Positions 1 through 8,791 of a DNA stretch of 64,000 bases are shown in pieces (within the stretch, counting starts at the first letter, position 1; each line of letters opens with the position of its first letter). This DNA comes from Vibrio methylphosphonaticus. GTDB lineage: Bacteria; Pseudomonadota; Gammaproteobacteria; Enterobacterales; Vibrionaceae. The stretch is from contig NZ_JAMKMS010000015.1 of the NCBI RefSeq assembly GCF_023634655.1, forward strand, positions 62,001-126,000, given 5' to 3'. A model generated the notes under the pieces. It made no database searches and had not been told where the DNA came from. It saw only the letters and a list, made by a program, of their open reading frames with translations. A program made the position numbers and the translations under genes.

Positions 1-2
1 AT

Positions 3-917
3 GATGTGGTTGCGTCTTATGATCGCGAAGAGTGGTTTCGTATTCCCGCTGAATTTGATGGTGACACGCTCTCATTTAATGTCATCCCTGAGCATGGCTC
101 TATTTACTTTGCTTATTTTGCGCCCTACACCTATGACCGCCATCAAGATTTATTGCATATGGCACAAAGCGAACACCATTGCACATTAGAAACGCTTGGT
201 CATACATTAGACAATAACGATATGAGCCTGCTGACCTTTGGTGAACCAGAAGAAGGGAAAAAGAAAATCTGGGTCATTGCACGTCAGCACCCCGGTGAAA
301 GCATGGCGGAATGGTTCATTGAAGGTATGATCCAGCGTTTACTTGATGACAGTGATACCGTGAGCCGCGCATTACTAGAAAAAGCCGTTCTGTATATCGT
401 CCCTAATATGAACCCAGATGGTAGCATTCGTGGGCACTTAAGAACCAACGCTGTAGGGGTTAACCTCAACCGTGAATGGCAAGCCCCTTCAATGGAGCAA
501 AGTCCAGAGGTCTTCCTAGTCCGTGAACGTATGCTCCAAACGGGTGTGGATATGTTCCTCGACATCCATGGCGACGAAGCCATCCCTTATAATTTTGCTG
601 CTGGCTCTGAAGGTATCCCTAGTTACGATGCCGCGTTTGCCGAGTTAGAGTCGACCTTCAAACAGGCATTATTAACGATAACGCCTGAATTCCAAGATGA
701 CATTGGCTACGACAAAGACGAACCAGGCAAAGCCAACCTTACCGTCGGTTCCAATTGGGTAGCAGAGCAATTTCACTGTTTGTCATACACGATTGAAATG
801 CCATTCAAGGACAACAACAGCTACCCTGACCCACTTTATGGTTGGTCGCCTGAACGCAGCGTGATCTTTGGCCACGATATGCTCGCAGCAACCCTTGCTG
901 TGAGCGACAAAATCTAA
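3..917 (+). CDS. M14-type cytosolic zinc carboxypeptidase (N-terminus cut by window edge)
   Basis: Predicted zinc metallocarboxypeptidase of the M14 family, cytosolic AGTPBP/CCP-like branch, without a signal peptide in the visible part. The zinc-binding HPGE motif lies near 289-300, the third zinc ligand in DIHGDE near 561-575, the substrate-binding VNLNREW segment near 460-477, and the catalytic Glu of IEMPF is the codon at 795. The frame is open to the left edge; family members usually start roughly 70 residues earlier, so the GTG at 6 is an internal codon rather than the start. A hairpin with a short T-run follows at 941. The physiological substrate is not evident from the sequence. The family call is firm. 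Confidence 0.85.
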   Translation, partial: DVVASYDREEWFRIPAEFDGDTLSFNVIPEHGSIYFAYFAPYTYDRHQDLLHMAQSEHHCTLETLGHTLDNNDMSLLTFGEPEEGKKKIWVIARQHPGESMAEWFIEGMIQRLLDDSDTVSRALLEKAVLYIVPNMNPDGSIRGHLRTNAVGVNLNREWQAPSMEQSPEVFLVRERMLQTGVDMFLDIHGDEAIPYNFAAGSEGIPSYDAAFAELESTFKQALLTITPEFQDDIGYDKDEPGKANLTVGSNWVAEQFHCLSYTIEMPFKDNNSYPDPLYGWSPERSVIFGHDMLAATLAVSDKI

Positions 918-940
918 CAACCTAAATTAGATCGCGCATC

Positions 941-977
941 GCCCTATGCTAGACACATCCATTAGCATAGGGCTTTT
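941..977 (+). terminator. Rho-independent terminator after the carboxypeptidase gene
   Basis: GCCCTATGCTA (941-951) pairs with TAGCATAGGGC (963-973), an 11-bp perfect stem, followed by TTTT. It separates the carboxypeptidase gene from trmL. Confidence 0.75.
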
Positions 978-1091
978 AGCTTCCCTTACCGCGAGGCTAA
1001 AACCTCGAACTCACCGTCACTCCCCTTGAACACATTGCCAATGACATAAGGTATACTCTCGCCATATTTAGAAATAGTGAGAAGTCACGTT

Positions 1092-1568
1092 ATGTTTGAT
1101 ATCGCACTCTACGAGCCAGAGATCGCCCCTAATACCGGTAATATAATCCGTCTAAGTGCCAATTGTGGTGCCAACCTACACCTCATTGAGCCACTAGGCT
1201 TCGATCTTGAAGAGAAAAAAGTGAGGCGTGCAGGGCTGGACTATCATGATTTAGCCCGTGTAAAGCGACACAAGGACTATGCCGCGTTTATTGCCTACTT
1301 AGATGAGCATAATCCTGAGCATCGTATATTTGCATGTACGACAAAAACAACGGGGCATCATACCGATGCTAACTTTAAGGAAGGAGACGTGCTGTTATTT
1401 GGTCCAGAAACTCGCGGATTGCCCGCAGACCTTATCGATAGTCTACCTATGGAGCAGCGCATTCGAATCCCAATGATGCCTGATGCACGAAGCCTGAACT
1501 TATCCAATGCGGTGGCTATTATCGCTTACGAAGCTTGGCGTCAGTTTGATTTTCAAGGGGCAAGCTAA
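1092..1568 (+). CDS. trmL: tRNA (cytidine(34)-2'-O)-methyltransferase TrmL
   Basis: SPOUT-class methyltransferase that 2'-O-methylates the wobble base of tRNA-Leu isoacceptors using S-adenosylmethionine. The 158-residue protein has the family's opening [17 protein letters not shown], the motif [11 protein letters not shown] and the C-terminal [12 protein letters not shown], which form the knotted cofactor pocket. I chose the ATG at 1092 rather than the in-frame GTG at 1077, because the protein then begins exactly where TrmL proteins begin. It is a single-gene unit closed by the hairpin at 1632. Length is normal for the family. Confidence 0.95.
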   Translation: MFDIALYEPEIAPNTGNIIRLSANCGANLHLIEPLGFDLEEKKVRRAGLDYHDLARVKRHKDYAAFIAYLDEHNPEHRIFACTTKTTGHHTDANFKEGDVLLFGPETRGLPADLIDSLPMEQRIRIPMMPDARSLNLSNAVAIIAYEAWRQFDFQGAS

Positions 1569-1631
1569 TTGCAAGAGCAAAGGTAGCAACCAAGCTCTAC
1601 GCTTTAGTATTACCTTTACAACAGGCAATAA

Positions 1632-1656
1632 AAAACCCAGCTAAAAGCTGGGTTTT
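1632..1656. terminator. Bidirectional terminator between trmL and rpmG
   Basis: AAAACCCAGCT-aaaa-GCTGGGTTTT is a perfect stem with a four-base loop, A-rich on one side and T-rich on the other, so it can stop transcription of both convergent genes. Confidence 0.85.
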
Positions 1657-1684
1657 CATTACATGACAAATTGAAACCAATCAA

Positions 1685-1852
1685 TTACTTGATTTTAGCT
1701 TCTTTGTACATAACGTGCTGGCGAACAACTGGATCAAATTTCTTGATCTCAAATTTACCTGGCATGTTGCGCTTGTTTTTGTCAGTAGTGTAGAAGTGTC
1801 CTGTACCTGCAGAAGATACTAGACGAATTTTCTCACGAATGCCTTTAGCCAT
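1685..1852 (-). CDS. rpmG: 50S ribosomal protein L33
   Basis: Small protein of 55 residues. It reads [20 protein letters not shown] at the start and ends in YKEAKIK, the typical L33 sequence of gammaproteobacteria. L33 binds 23S rRNA near the E site of the large subunit. It lies 14 bases after rpmB on the same strand, the usual rpmB-rpmG operon. There are no zinc-binding Cys pairs, so this is the zinc-independent (C-minus) form. A bidirectional terminator follows at 1632-1656. Confidence 0.97.
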   Translation of the reverse strand: MAKGIREKIRLVSSAGTGHFYTTDKNKRNMPGKFEIKKFDPVVRQHVMYKEAKIK

Positions 1853-1866
1853 TTGCGTAATTCCTC

Positions 1867-2103
1867 TTAAACGTTCTCGCCACGGGCACGTACGTCAACA
1901 AGAACAGCATCGATGCCTTTCTTATCAATGATACGCATACCTTTAGCGGTTAGACGTAGTTTAACAAAGCGTTTTTCGCTTTCTACCCAGAAACGATGAG
2001 TTTGTAGGTTCGGCAGAAAACGACGCTTGGTAGCATTTCGTGCGTGTGAACGGTTGTTACCCGTTACAGGACGCTTACCAGTTACTTGGCATACTCGGGA
2101 CAT
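1867..2103 (-). CDS. rpmB: 50S ribosomal protein L28
   Basis: Protein of 78 residues beginning [17 protein letters not shown], followed by the [16 protein letters not shown] segment of L28. It is a basic large-subunit protein. First gene of the rpmB-rpmG operon, transcribed from the promoter seen at 2214-2242. Like other enterobacterial and vibrio L28 proteins it lacks the four-Cys zinc site. Length and start match the family. Confidence 0.97.
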   Translation of the reverse strand: MSRVCQVTGKRPVTGNNRSHARNATKRRFLPNLQTHRFWVESEKRFVKLRLTAKGMRIIDKKGIDAVLVDVRARGENV

Positions 2104-2213
2104 GAATGTCTCTCCAAATCGTTTCAGCTCGATATCAACCTTGGTGGCCGAACCTCAAATACAAGAGGCCTTACCATTATGGAATACCCATACAAGGCTA
2201 TCAAAGGTCGCGC

Positions 2214-2242
2214 ATTATACTAACTTGCAATGCATTGCTCAA
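2214..2242 (-). promoter_or_regulatory. Sigma-70 promoter of rpmB-rpmG
   Basis: Read on the minus strand: -35 TTGAGC, a 17-base spacer, -10 TATAAT, then a GC-rich GCGCGACC discriminator. This layout is typical of ribosomal promoters under stringent control. The expected start site near 2207 leaves a leader of about 100 bases before rpmB. Confidence 0.7.
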
Positions 2243-2399
2243 GACCCGAACAGATCCTTTTTTAGGATTTGTTGATCTTTTTGCTGCGAGCTGGCGTTAG
2301 ATGATACTTTTAGTGCGCGAATAATAGCAGAAAAATATCAAAACAAAAGACCCGTCTCACAGATATTACAATAAAAAGTTAATATTTCGCCTAACCCGC

Positions 2400-3074
2400 T
2401 CAAATCCAGCCTCTTTCAGCAAATGATACCACTTCTCCCTCTCCCACCACAAAATGGTCTAATACTCTAATGTCCACCAAACCTAATGCATCAGATAACC
2501 GTCTAGTTATTCGCCGATCCGCTTGGCTAGGCTCAGCAATGCCAGAGGGATGGTTGTGAGCAAGTATCACCGCAGCAGCATTATGGGTAAGCGCACGCTT
2601 CACTACCTCTCTTGGATACACTGACGCGGCATTAATCGTGCCTTCAAACATCACTTCATCAGCAATGACACGATGCTGATTATCCAAAAACAACACATAG
2701 AAAGCTTCTCGTTGACGGTCTCGAAGCATGCTCGTCAAATAATGCTTGGTATGCTCAGCACTTTGCAGCGCATCTCCTCGTTCTATCCGCTCGGACAAAT
2801 ATCGCTTACTCATTTCCAACACCGCTTGTAGCTGAACATACTTTGCAACGCCCAACCCTTTATGCTGGCAAAAGTCTTCAGCTGACGATGAAAAAAGCGC
2901 CCGCAAGGAACCAAAGCTCTTAATGAGTGAGTCGGATAACTGAATCACATTGGTACCCTTGATACCGGTCCGCAAAAAGATAGCCAGCAGTTCAGCATCG
3001 GTTAATGCTGAACTTCCCTGCTTTAGCAGCTTTTCTCTCGGGAGTGACTCTGGCGGTAGCAATTTAAGCCCCAT
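2400..3074 (-). CDS. radC: RadC-family JAB1/MPN metalloprotein
   Basis: RadC (YicR) family protein of 224 residues. The N-terminal helix-hairpin-helix-like part contains PREKLLKQG and [15 protein letters not shown]. The C-terminal JAMM metal site reads LAHNHPSG followed by the AD of EPSQAD. The family was named for DNA repair, but that role was later disputed and the biochemical activity is unknown. I chose the ATG at 3074 because AGGTGA sits five bases upstream of it; the GTG at 3083 overlaps that ribosome-binding site. It lies divergent from coaBC, as in many gammaproteobacteria. Confidence 0.9.
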   Translation of the reverse strand: MGLKLLPPESLPREKLLKQGSSALTDAELLAIFLRTGIKGTNVIQLSDSLIKSFGSLRALFSSSAEDFCQHKGLGVAKYVQLQAVLEMSKRYLSERIERGDALQSAEHTKHYLTSMLRDRQREAFYVLFLDNQHRVIADEVMFEGTINAASVYPREVVKRALTHNAAAVILAHNHPSGIAEPSQADRRITRRLSDALGLVDIRVLDHFVVGEGEVVSFAERGWI

Positions 3075-3287
3075 AACTGTCACCTGTTTATTCTATAAAT
3101 GAAGGTGTCGGTTATTTCCTAATCATAGGTAAAAAGATAGCGCGGTGACGTCCAGACGCGAGATGGGCGCTATTTCGTTGTAACAATGATGTTTCTTTAT
3201 ACTGAGCAATGCGCGAGAAATGCTTGAAAGTAGCGAGATTCGGACGCATTTGCTATCTTAGCCGCAGCTAAATTTAAGGAGCTAGTT

Positions 3288-4493
3288 ATGCAAACGTTGG
3301 CGGGAAAGAAAATACTACTTGGGATCAGTGGCGGTATCGCCGCTTATAAATGTGCCGATCTGACTCGTCGACTCATTGAGCGCGGCGCCCAAGTTCAGGT
3401 GGTCATGACAAACGCAGCCAAAGAGTTTATTACTCCGCTCACCATGCAAGCTGTCTCTGGTCGCCCTGTCTCTTACAGCCTACTTGATCCTGCTGCCGAA
3501 GCATCGATGGGACACATTGAACTCGCGAAATGGGCGGACTTAGTTTTATTGGCTCCTGCGACTGCCGATTTGATCGCCAGAATGTCTGCCGGTATGGGTA
3601 ATGACTTACTGACAACCTTAGTGTTAGCAACCGATGCCCCTGTTGCCGTCTCTCCAGCCATGAACCAACAGATGTATCTTAATGTCGCGACCCAAGAAAA
3701 CATCGCGACACTTGCTCGTCGCAATATGATGATTTGGGGTCCGGCAGCGGGTGAACAAGCCTGTGGTGATGTGGGGCCCGGTCGCATGTTAGAACCAATG
3801 CAACTCGTCGAGAAATGCGAACAGTTCTTTAGCCCTAAACCTTTAGCCGGAAAATCTTTTGTCATTACGGCAGGTCCGACCCGCGAAGCTATCGACCCGG
3901 TGCGCTATATTTCCAATCATAGCTCTGGAAAAATGGGATTCGCATTAGCCGCAGCAGCCCAGCAACTCGGTGCCGATGTCACTCTTATAGCAGGTCCCGT
4001 ATCAATGACAACGCCACACGGCGTTAAACGCATTAACGTGGTCAGTGCTGAAGATATGTATCAAGCCGCCATGACGCAGGCCACCAGCCATGATGTCTTT
4101 ATCGGTTGCGCTGCTGTTGCTGACTATCGACCCGTTGATATTGCCACTCAAAAAATCAAGAAGACGGCCGATAATGATGATATGCAAATCACTATGGTAA
4201 AAAACCCTGATATCATTGCCACCGTTGCCGCGTTATCCGTCTCTCGTCCATTCACGGTTGGGTTTGCCGCAGAAACTCAAGACGTCGAAGCGTACGCGTT
4301 AGATAAGCTCAAACGTAAGAATCTGGATATGATTTGTGCAAATGATGTCTCTGTGGAAGGACAAGGCTTTAATAGCGACACGAATGCGATTACCGTGTAC
4401 TGGAATGGTGGTCAACAAACGCTAGGCTGCGCAACCAAGCTCGAGCTCAGCCATCACATTGCACTGACCATCGCCGATCAAATATCGGCCTGA
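3288..4493 (+). CDS. coaBC: Bifunctional phosphopantothenoylcysteine decarboxylase/phosphopantothenate-cysteine ligase CoaBC
   Basis: Two steps of coenzyme A synthesis in one 401-residue protein: CTP-dependent joining of 4'-phosphopantothenate to cysteine (CoaB), then FMN-dependent decarboxylation (CoaC). The N-terminal CoaC half shows the FMN-binding [10 protein letters not shown], catalytic His76, the PAMN motif at 123-126 and the catalytic Cys159 in ACGDVGPG. The CoaB half starts near residue 187 (ITAGPTRE) and has the dimer loop KIKK at 289-292. AAGGAG precedes the ATG. In E. coli dut lies between coaBC and slmA; here slmA follows after 246 bases without it. Confidence 0.97.
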   Translation: MQTLAGKKILLGISGGIAAYKCADLTRRLIERGAQVQVVMTNAAKEFITPLTMQAVSGRPVSYSLLDPAAEASMGHIELAKWADLVLLAPATADLIARMSAGMGNDLLTTLVLATDAPVAVSPAMNQQMYLNVATQENIATLARRNMMIWGPAAGEQACGDVGPGRMLEPMQLVEKCEQFFSPKPLAGKSFVITAGPTREAIDPVRYISNHSSGKMGFALAAAAQQLGADVTLIAGPVSMTTPHGVKRINVVSAEDMYQAAMTQATSHDVFIGCAAVADYRPVDIATQKIKKTADNDDMQITMVKNPDIIATVAALSVSRPFTVGFAAETQDVEAYALDKLKRKNLDMICANDVSVEGQGFNSDTNAITVYWNGGQQTLGCATKLELSHHIALTIADQISA

Positions 4494-4661
4494 ACGAGCA
4501 GAACACGATTTAACAAGACACTTTAATAGAAAGCCCGTCCTAACCCTGTAGGTTTATGCCAGGTGCACGCGTGACTTCTGAAACCAGATAACGCTTGAGA
4601 ATTGAACAGAGATTGTTACCTCGCTCAATCATTTAGCATCTAAACCTACGTGGATAAAATG

Positions 4662-4698
4662 ACCTTAGGTACACTATTTCGTCTACTTAAGGTTTTTT
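4662..4698 (+). terminator. Possible weak terminator between coaBC and slmA
   Basis: ACCTTAGGT (4662-4670) pairs with ACTTAAGGT (4684-4692) with one mismatch, followed by TTTTTT. The stem is AT-rich, so this is a low-certainty call. Elsewhere in this 246-base gap a perfect 9-bp inverted repeat, GTAGGTTTA/TAAACCTAC, spans about 4548-4649. Confidence 0.4.
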
Positions 4699-4739
4699 GT
4701 GATCAATTGGCAAAGCTGTAATCAAAAGGAATAGGATTT

Positions 4740-5330
4740 ATGTCCGTTACGAGAAAGTCGAATAGAAAAGAGGAAATCTTACAAGCTCTCGCTCAAATGC
4801 TAGAGTCAAACGAAGGAACCTCTCGCATCACAACCGCCAAACTTGCCAAGCAAGTGGGCGTGTCTGAAGCGGCGCTCTATCGTCATTTTCCAAGCAAAGC
4901 TCGTATGTTTGAAGGATTAATTGAGTTCATTGAAGAGTCGCTCATGTCTCGTATTAATCGCATCCTAGACGAAGAAAAAGATACCCTTACCCGTATTCAG
5001 CTTGTTTTACAGCTCATTTTGGTTTTTTCCGAGCGTAACCCTGGACTCAGCCGTATACTTTCCGGTCATGCCCTGATGTTTGAGAATGAACGATTACGCG
5101 ACCGTATCAATCAGCTCTACGAAAGAATTGAGACATCTTTACGTCAAATCTTGCGTGAGCGCAAAATTCGCGAAGGAAAAAGCTTCCCTGTTGATGATAA
5201 GATCCTCGCTGCGCAACTACTTGGTCAAGTTGAAGGCAGCCTGAACCGATTCGTTCGCTCTGATTTTAAATATTCACCAACGGCAACCTTTGATGAATAT
5301 TGGGCACTCCTAAAATTGCAACTACAGTAA
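4740..5330 (+). CDS. slmA: Nucleoid occlusion factor SlmA
   Basis: TetR-fold DNA-binding protein of 196 residues that binds palindromic sites across most of the chromosome and disrupts FtsZ rings, so septa do not close over the nucleoid. The N-terminal helix-turn-helix is the [20 protein letters not shown] stretch (about 29-48). The conserved [15 protein letters not shown], the [18 protein letters not shown] segment and the [15 protein letters not shown] helix form the dimer and FtsZ-binding body. It lies upstream of two lipid A acyltransferase genes. The ATG is preceded by AAAAGGAA. Sequence and length match SlmA closely. Confidence 0.95.
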   Translation: MSVTRKSNRKEEILQALAQMLESNEGTSRITTAKLAKQVGVSEAALYRHFPSKARMFEGLIEFIEESLMSRINRILDEEKDTLTRIQLVLQLILVFSERNPGLSRILSGHALMFENERLRDRINQLYERIETSLRQILRERKIREGKSFPVDDKILAAQLLGQVEGSLNRFVRSDFKYSPTATFDEYWALLKLQLQ

Positions 5331-5335
5331 TCCTT

Positions 5336-6277
5336 ATGAAAATAGATAAGAAACCCGATTTCACTCTATCCTTACTTCACCCAAAGCACTGGGGTGTCTG
5401 GTTTGGATTTGGCTTACTCGCCCTCGTTGTCAATGTACTCCCATATTCCTTACTCTTCAGATTGGGTCGTGGTATTGGCAAATTTGGTATGCGATTTGGA
5501 GGCAAACGCGCCGATATTGCTCGTCGTAACCTAGAGTTAGCCTTTCCGGAAAAAACGTCACAAGAGATGGATGCGTTTATTGAAGAGAATTTCAAAAACT
5601 CCGGTATGGCGCTAATTGAAACCGGTATCACTTGGTTTTGGCCTACTTGGCGTTTTAAACGTTTACTCGTCGTCAAAGACATCACAGCCCTCAAACAGCA
5701 TGACGCTGACAATAAAGGGGTGCTCTTGTGCTGCGTACACGCCCTGAATCTAGAAATTACCGCCCGCGCCTTTGCCGTCTTAGGTCTGCCTGGGTATGGT
5801 GCTTATCGCCCACACAGTAACCCAGCCTACGAGTTCATCCAATATCGCGGACGCACGCGCAACGGCAACCAACTGATTTACCGCACTGATCTAAAAAAAA
5901 TGATCAAGGTTATGCGCCATGGTCACCGCCTGTTTTATCTTCCCGATCAGGATTATGGTCACAATAAATCGGTTTTCGTGCCTTTTTTTGCGGTGCAAGA
6001 AACCTGTACAACGACAGGCACCAGCATATTAGCTCAAACGAGTCGCTGTGCCATTGTGCCGGGGTCTGGCTTTCGAAATTCAGATGGCAAGTATGAAATC
6101 ATCGCGGGTCAATCTATCGAAGATCAGTACCCTCGAAAAGACGATGTCGCTGCCGCAGCTTATATGAATCACTATGTCGAAGAGATTATCTTGCGAGCAC
6201 CAGAGCAATGGCTATGGATGCACAAGCGTTTTAAATCTCTTCCCGATCATTCACTCACTAACTCTCGCTATCTATAG
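5336..6277 (+). CDS. lpxL: Lipid A late acyltransferase LpxL
   Basis: Inner-membrane acyltransferase that adds a secondary acyl chain from acyl-ACP to Kdo2-lipid IVA. The 313-residue protein has a membrane-anchoring segment at about 23-40 and the catalytic HX4E motif as His135-Glu140 (HALNLE). Further LpxL blocks are YRPHSNP, LPDQDYG and the C-terminal PEQWLWMHKRFK. I chose the ATG at 5336, five bases after the slmA stop, over the upstream in-frame TTG at 5300, which would overlap slmA. The close spacing suggests co-transcription with slmA. In V. cholerae the equivalent enzyme transfers myristate; the chain used here cannot be read from sequence. Confidence 0.9.
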   Translation: MKIDKKPDFTLSLLHPKHWGVWFGFGLLALVVNVLPYSLLFRLGRGIGKFGMRFGGKRADIARRNLELAFPEKTSQEMDAFIEENFKNSGMALIETGITWFWPTWRFKRLLVVKDITALKQHDADNKGVLLCCVHALNLEITARAFAVLGLPGYGAYRPHSNPAYEFIQYRGRTRNGNQLIYRTDLKKMIKVMRHGHRLFYLPDQDYGHNKSVFVPFFAVQETCTTTGTSILAQTSRCAIVPGSGFRNSDGKYEIIAGQSIEDQYPRKDDVAAAAYMNHYVEEIILRAPEQWLWMHKRFKSLPDHSLTNSRYL

Positions 6278-6284
6278 GAGTGCT

Positions 6285-7235
6285 ATGAGCAACCAAAATA
6301 ATACCGAGAAGCACCTCTATGACCCGCGTTTTCAATGGTCTTTCCTCCACCCAAAACATTGGGGAACATGGCTAGGAATATTGCTTGCTGCGTTGTTAGC
6401 GTTTATTCCTGCTAAACCTCGTGACCGCTTCGCTCGCTACTTATCCACGTTCATTGTTAAAAAGAACGGTCGTGTGATACGTCGTGCTCGTATTAACCTA
6501 GAGAAATGCTTTCCAGAAAAGTCGGAACAAGAAATCCAAGCCATTGTTGATGAAACCTTTGCCAAGGCGGCGCAATACTTATTGGGTTACTCTGAGTTCT
6601 TAGTACGTTCTACCAAGCACAACCAAAGCCGCGGTGTAATGATCGGCGAAGAAAACTTACTGCCTCTGCTCGATGCCGGAGAAAACGTCATCATACTGGC
6701 ACCACACGCGTGGGCCGTTGATTACCCAGCGGTCATGCTGGCCGCTCAAGGGCATAAAGTCACCACCATTATGAAGCCACAGAACAACCCAATTGGCGAT
6801 TGGCTCATGCATGTGCAGCGCATGCAGTATGGTGGCAGAATTTTTGCTCGTAGCGCGGGTGTGAAACCATTCGTGCGTTCTATCAAGGATGGCTACATAG
6901 GTTATTGGTTACCAGATGAAGACCATGGCCCACAAAATTCGGTTTTTGTCCCTTTCTTTGCAACTGAGAAAGCAACACTAAAAGGTTTCGGGAAAATGTC
7001 TCGGTTATCGCGAGCAAAAGTGGTACCCGTATTACCGGCCTACAATGACAAAACCAGCCAATATGAAGTTCATATCCTTCCGGCGATTGAAGACTTCCCT
7101 ACTGGTGACGAAGAATCTGATGCTCGCGCCATGAACAAAGCGATTGAAGATTTACTAAGAGAAAGACCAGAACAATATATGTGGAACTTGTATTTACTGG
7201 AAACACAAAGAGACGGTTCTAGGATCTACCAATAA
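6285..7235 (+). CDS. lpxN: LpxM/LpxN-family lipid A acyltransferase
   Basis: Second late acyltransferase of 316 residues. Its HX4D motif is His141-Asp146 in HAWAVD, and YWLPDEDHGPQNSVFVPFF is the LpxM-type block; it is clearly closer to E. coli LpxM than to LpxL. The ATG at 6285 is preceded by AGGAG and begins seven bases after the lpxL stop, so the pair is an operon. In V. cholerae the gene at this position is LpxN, which adds 3-hydroxylaurate and thereby allows glycine modification of lipid A and polymyxin resistance. LpxN rather than LpxM is inferred from position. Confidence 0.8.
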   Translation: MSNQNNTEKHLYDPRFQWSFLHPKHWGTWLGILLAALLAFIPAKPRDRFARYLSTFIVKKNGRVIRRARINLEKCFPEKSEQEIQAIVDETFAKAAQYLLGYSEFLVRSTKHNQSRGVMIGEENLLPLLDAGENVIILAPHAWAVDYPAVMLAAQGHKVTTIMKPQNNPIGDWLMHVQRMQYGGRIFARSAGVKPFVRSIKDGYIGYWLPDEDHGPQNSVFVPFFATEKATLKGFGKMSRLSRAKVVPVLPAYNDKTSQYEVHILPAIEDFPTGDEESDARAMNKAIEDLLRERPEQYMWNLYLLETQRDGSRIYQ

Positions 7236-7237
7236 CG

Positions 7238-7275
7238 AAAAAGGGCTTATCGTCATCTAACGGTAAGCCCTTTTT
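7238..7275. terminator. Bidirectional terminator between lpxN and mutM
   Basis: AAAAAGGGCTTA (7238-7249) pairs perfectly with TAAGCCCTTTTT (7264-7275). It can serve lpxN on the plus strand and mutM, 62 bases away, on the minus strand. Confidence 0.85.
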
Positions 7276-7337
7276 ACTTGTCTCGTCCTATCAAGTGATA
7301 GAGCCTTCAAGCTCTCTCACCTCATGGCGTCGCTCAT

Positions 7338-8156
7338 TCATTGTCGTTCTGGTTGGCAGACCTCACAAAAGAACGTATTTCTCTGGCCAATCTTTTGCTC
7401 TTTAATCTCCACGCCACACTGCTTGCAAGGCTCACCAGCACGACCATACACCAGTAATTCTTGAGCAAAATATCCAGGCTTACCGTCCGTTTGGGAGAAG
7501 TCTTTTAGCGTGGTGCCACCTTGTGCAATGGCCTGAGTTAATATCGCTTTTATCTCTTTGACAAGCCGTTGCCAATCAGACATTTTCAAGCGGTGCGTCG
7601 CCGTTAATGGATGTATACCTGCACTGAACAGGGATTCACTCGCATAGATATTGCCAACGCCGACCACATTCGCATTGGTCATGATAAACGTCTTCACTGC
7701 CACACGCTTATTTTTAGCCCGCTCCATCATCCACTGCGCAGAAAAATCATCCGTTAGTGGTTCTGGGCCACAGTTGTCCAAAAGCTCATGAGACTCGCCT
7801 GGCGCGCACCATAACCATGCACCAAAACGGCGAGGATCGTTATAACGCATGACCTTACCATTACTTAATACCAAGTCGACGTGATCGTGCTTTTCCGGTG
7901 GTGGTGGGGTATCAAGTACTCGTAAGCTGCCCGACATCCCTAGGTGAATAATCGCGCTACCTTTCGCTGTATCAATCAACAGATACTTGGCGCGGCGACG
8001 AATAGTTAAAATTGCTTCACCGTGTAGCTGATGAATATCTTCTGGGATCATCCAACGTAACTGGCGCTTGCGAACGACAATCTCTTGAATAGTTTGATTA
8101 AGTAGATGCGGGCTAATACCAAGACGGGAAACCTCTACTTCTGGCAACTCAGGCAT
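7338..8156 (-). CDS. mutM: Formamidopyrimidine-DNA glycosylase (Fpg/MutM)
   Basis: Base-excision repair enzyme that removes 8-oxoguanine and formamidopyrimidines and cuts the abasic site by beta,delta-elimination. The 272-residue protein opens with PELPEVE, where Pro2 is the catalytic nucleophile after Met removal and Glu3 is also catalytic. KYLLID carries the active-site Lys. The C-terminal zinc finger uses Cys244, Cys247, Cys264 and Cys267. The ribosome-binding site AGAGGAAG precedes the ATG. A 19-base tandem repeat lies just upstream (8180-8255). All key residues are present. Confidence 0.97.
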   Translation of the reverse strand: MPELPEVEVSRLGISPHLLNQTIQEIVVRKRQLRWMIPEDIHQLHGEAILTIRRRAKYLLIDTAKGSAIIHLGMSGSLRVLDTPPPPEKHDHVDLVLSNGKVMRYNDPRRFGAWLWCAPGESHELLDNCGPEPLTDDFSAQWMMERAKNKRVAVKTFIMTNANVVGVGNIYASESLFSAGIHPLTATHRLKMSDWQRLVKEIKAILTQAIAQGGTTLKDFSQTDGKPGYFAQELLVYGRAGEPCKQCGVEIKEQKIGQRNTFFCEVCQPERQ

Positions 8157-8179
8157 AACTTCCTCTATTGTTTAGTACG

Positions 8180-8255
8180 CTATTACTTCGCGTAAAGTCT
8201 ATTACTTCGTATAACGTCTACTACCTCGCACACCCCTTATTACTTCGAATAGAGT
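8180..8255. repeat. Four-copy 19-base tandem repeat between an unknown gene and mutM
   Basis: Four units of exactly 19 bases start at 8180, 8199, 8218 and 8237, each built around CTATTACTTCG or a close variant (CTACTACCTCG in the third). On the minus strand the core reads CGAAGTAATAG. The unit at 8237 overlaps the last codons and stop of the leftward gene ending at 8240, so the array appears to have grown from that stop-codon region. A weaker fifth copy may lie at 8161-8179. Confidence 0.8.
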
Positions 8256-8785
8256 GGCAAAAGGTCACCGTCATCAAAGCTCACCGCGACCCACTCTTGC
8301 TGATAGGTGGTCATTAACCAAAACTGAGCCAGTCGATAAGCCGTCACTCGTTGTGGTTCCTCTGCTTCTTGGTACCACACTTCAATGGTGACTGGGTTTT
8401 CAAGGGCAGGTTTCAGGCGCTGTAAAGTAGGCTCATCAACAACCGTGCCACGGATCCCTTGCCAGTTAAGTACTAACTGATTCGCCTGCTCGTTAAAGCG
8501 CTCAGGGATAGCAAGCCACTGAGCTTGCTCCACCGAGGATGACTCATCCTCTAAATAGAGCTGTAGCCCCGCCGCGTTTATTTCTATGACGCGATCGTTA
8601 GGATTTAAAATCATCCCTGGCAACCATTGCTCTTGAGAGGGCTCTTGAGAGTACGCCTGGGGTTGCGGGGAGATAAGGTACTGCTTAATAAGCGTTGGTG
8701 CCGCCATCACTCCCATAAAGAGAATAATGGCGACCATTAACACGTTGTTCCAACGTCGCCGCGTTAGCTTAAAGCGAGTTAACAT
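8240..8785 (-). CDS. Membrane-anchored protein of unknown function
   Basis: I do not recognise this 181-residue protein. It has a basic N-terminus (KLTRRRWNN) followed by one transmembrane segment at about 14-34. The rest is a soluble domain rich in Glu, Gln and Trp with no Cys or obvious catalytic motif. The positive-inside rule places that domain in the periplasm. It begins six bases after the fxsA stop, which suggests one leftward unit of fxsA, this gene and mutM. Its last codons form part of a 19-base tandem repeat. It is probably a conserved vibrio protein; no function can be assigned. Confidence 0.75.
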   Translation of the reverse strand: MLTRFKLTRRRWNNVLMVAIILFMGVMAAPTLIKQYLISPQPQAYSQEPSQEQWLPGMILNPNDRVIEINAAGLQLYLEDESSSVEQAQWLAIPERFNEQANQLVLNWQGIRGTVVDEPTLQRLKPALENPVTIEVWYQEAEEPQRVTAYRLAQFWLMTTYQQEWVAVSFDDGDLLPLYSK

Positions 8786-8791
8786 AGGCTA

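Noticed and set aside
5300-5335. Upstream in-frame start of lpxL inside slmA
   Set aside because: TTG at 5300 would overlap the slmA coding region by 31 bases; the ATG at 5336 gives the usual LpxL N-terminus.
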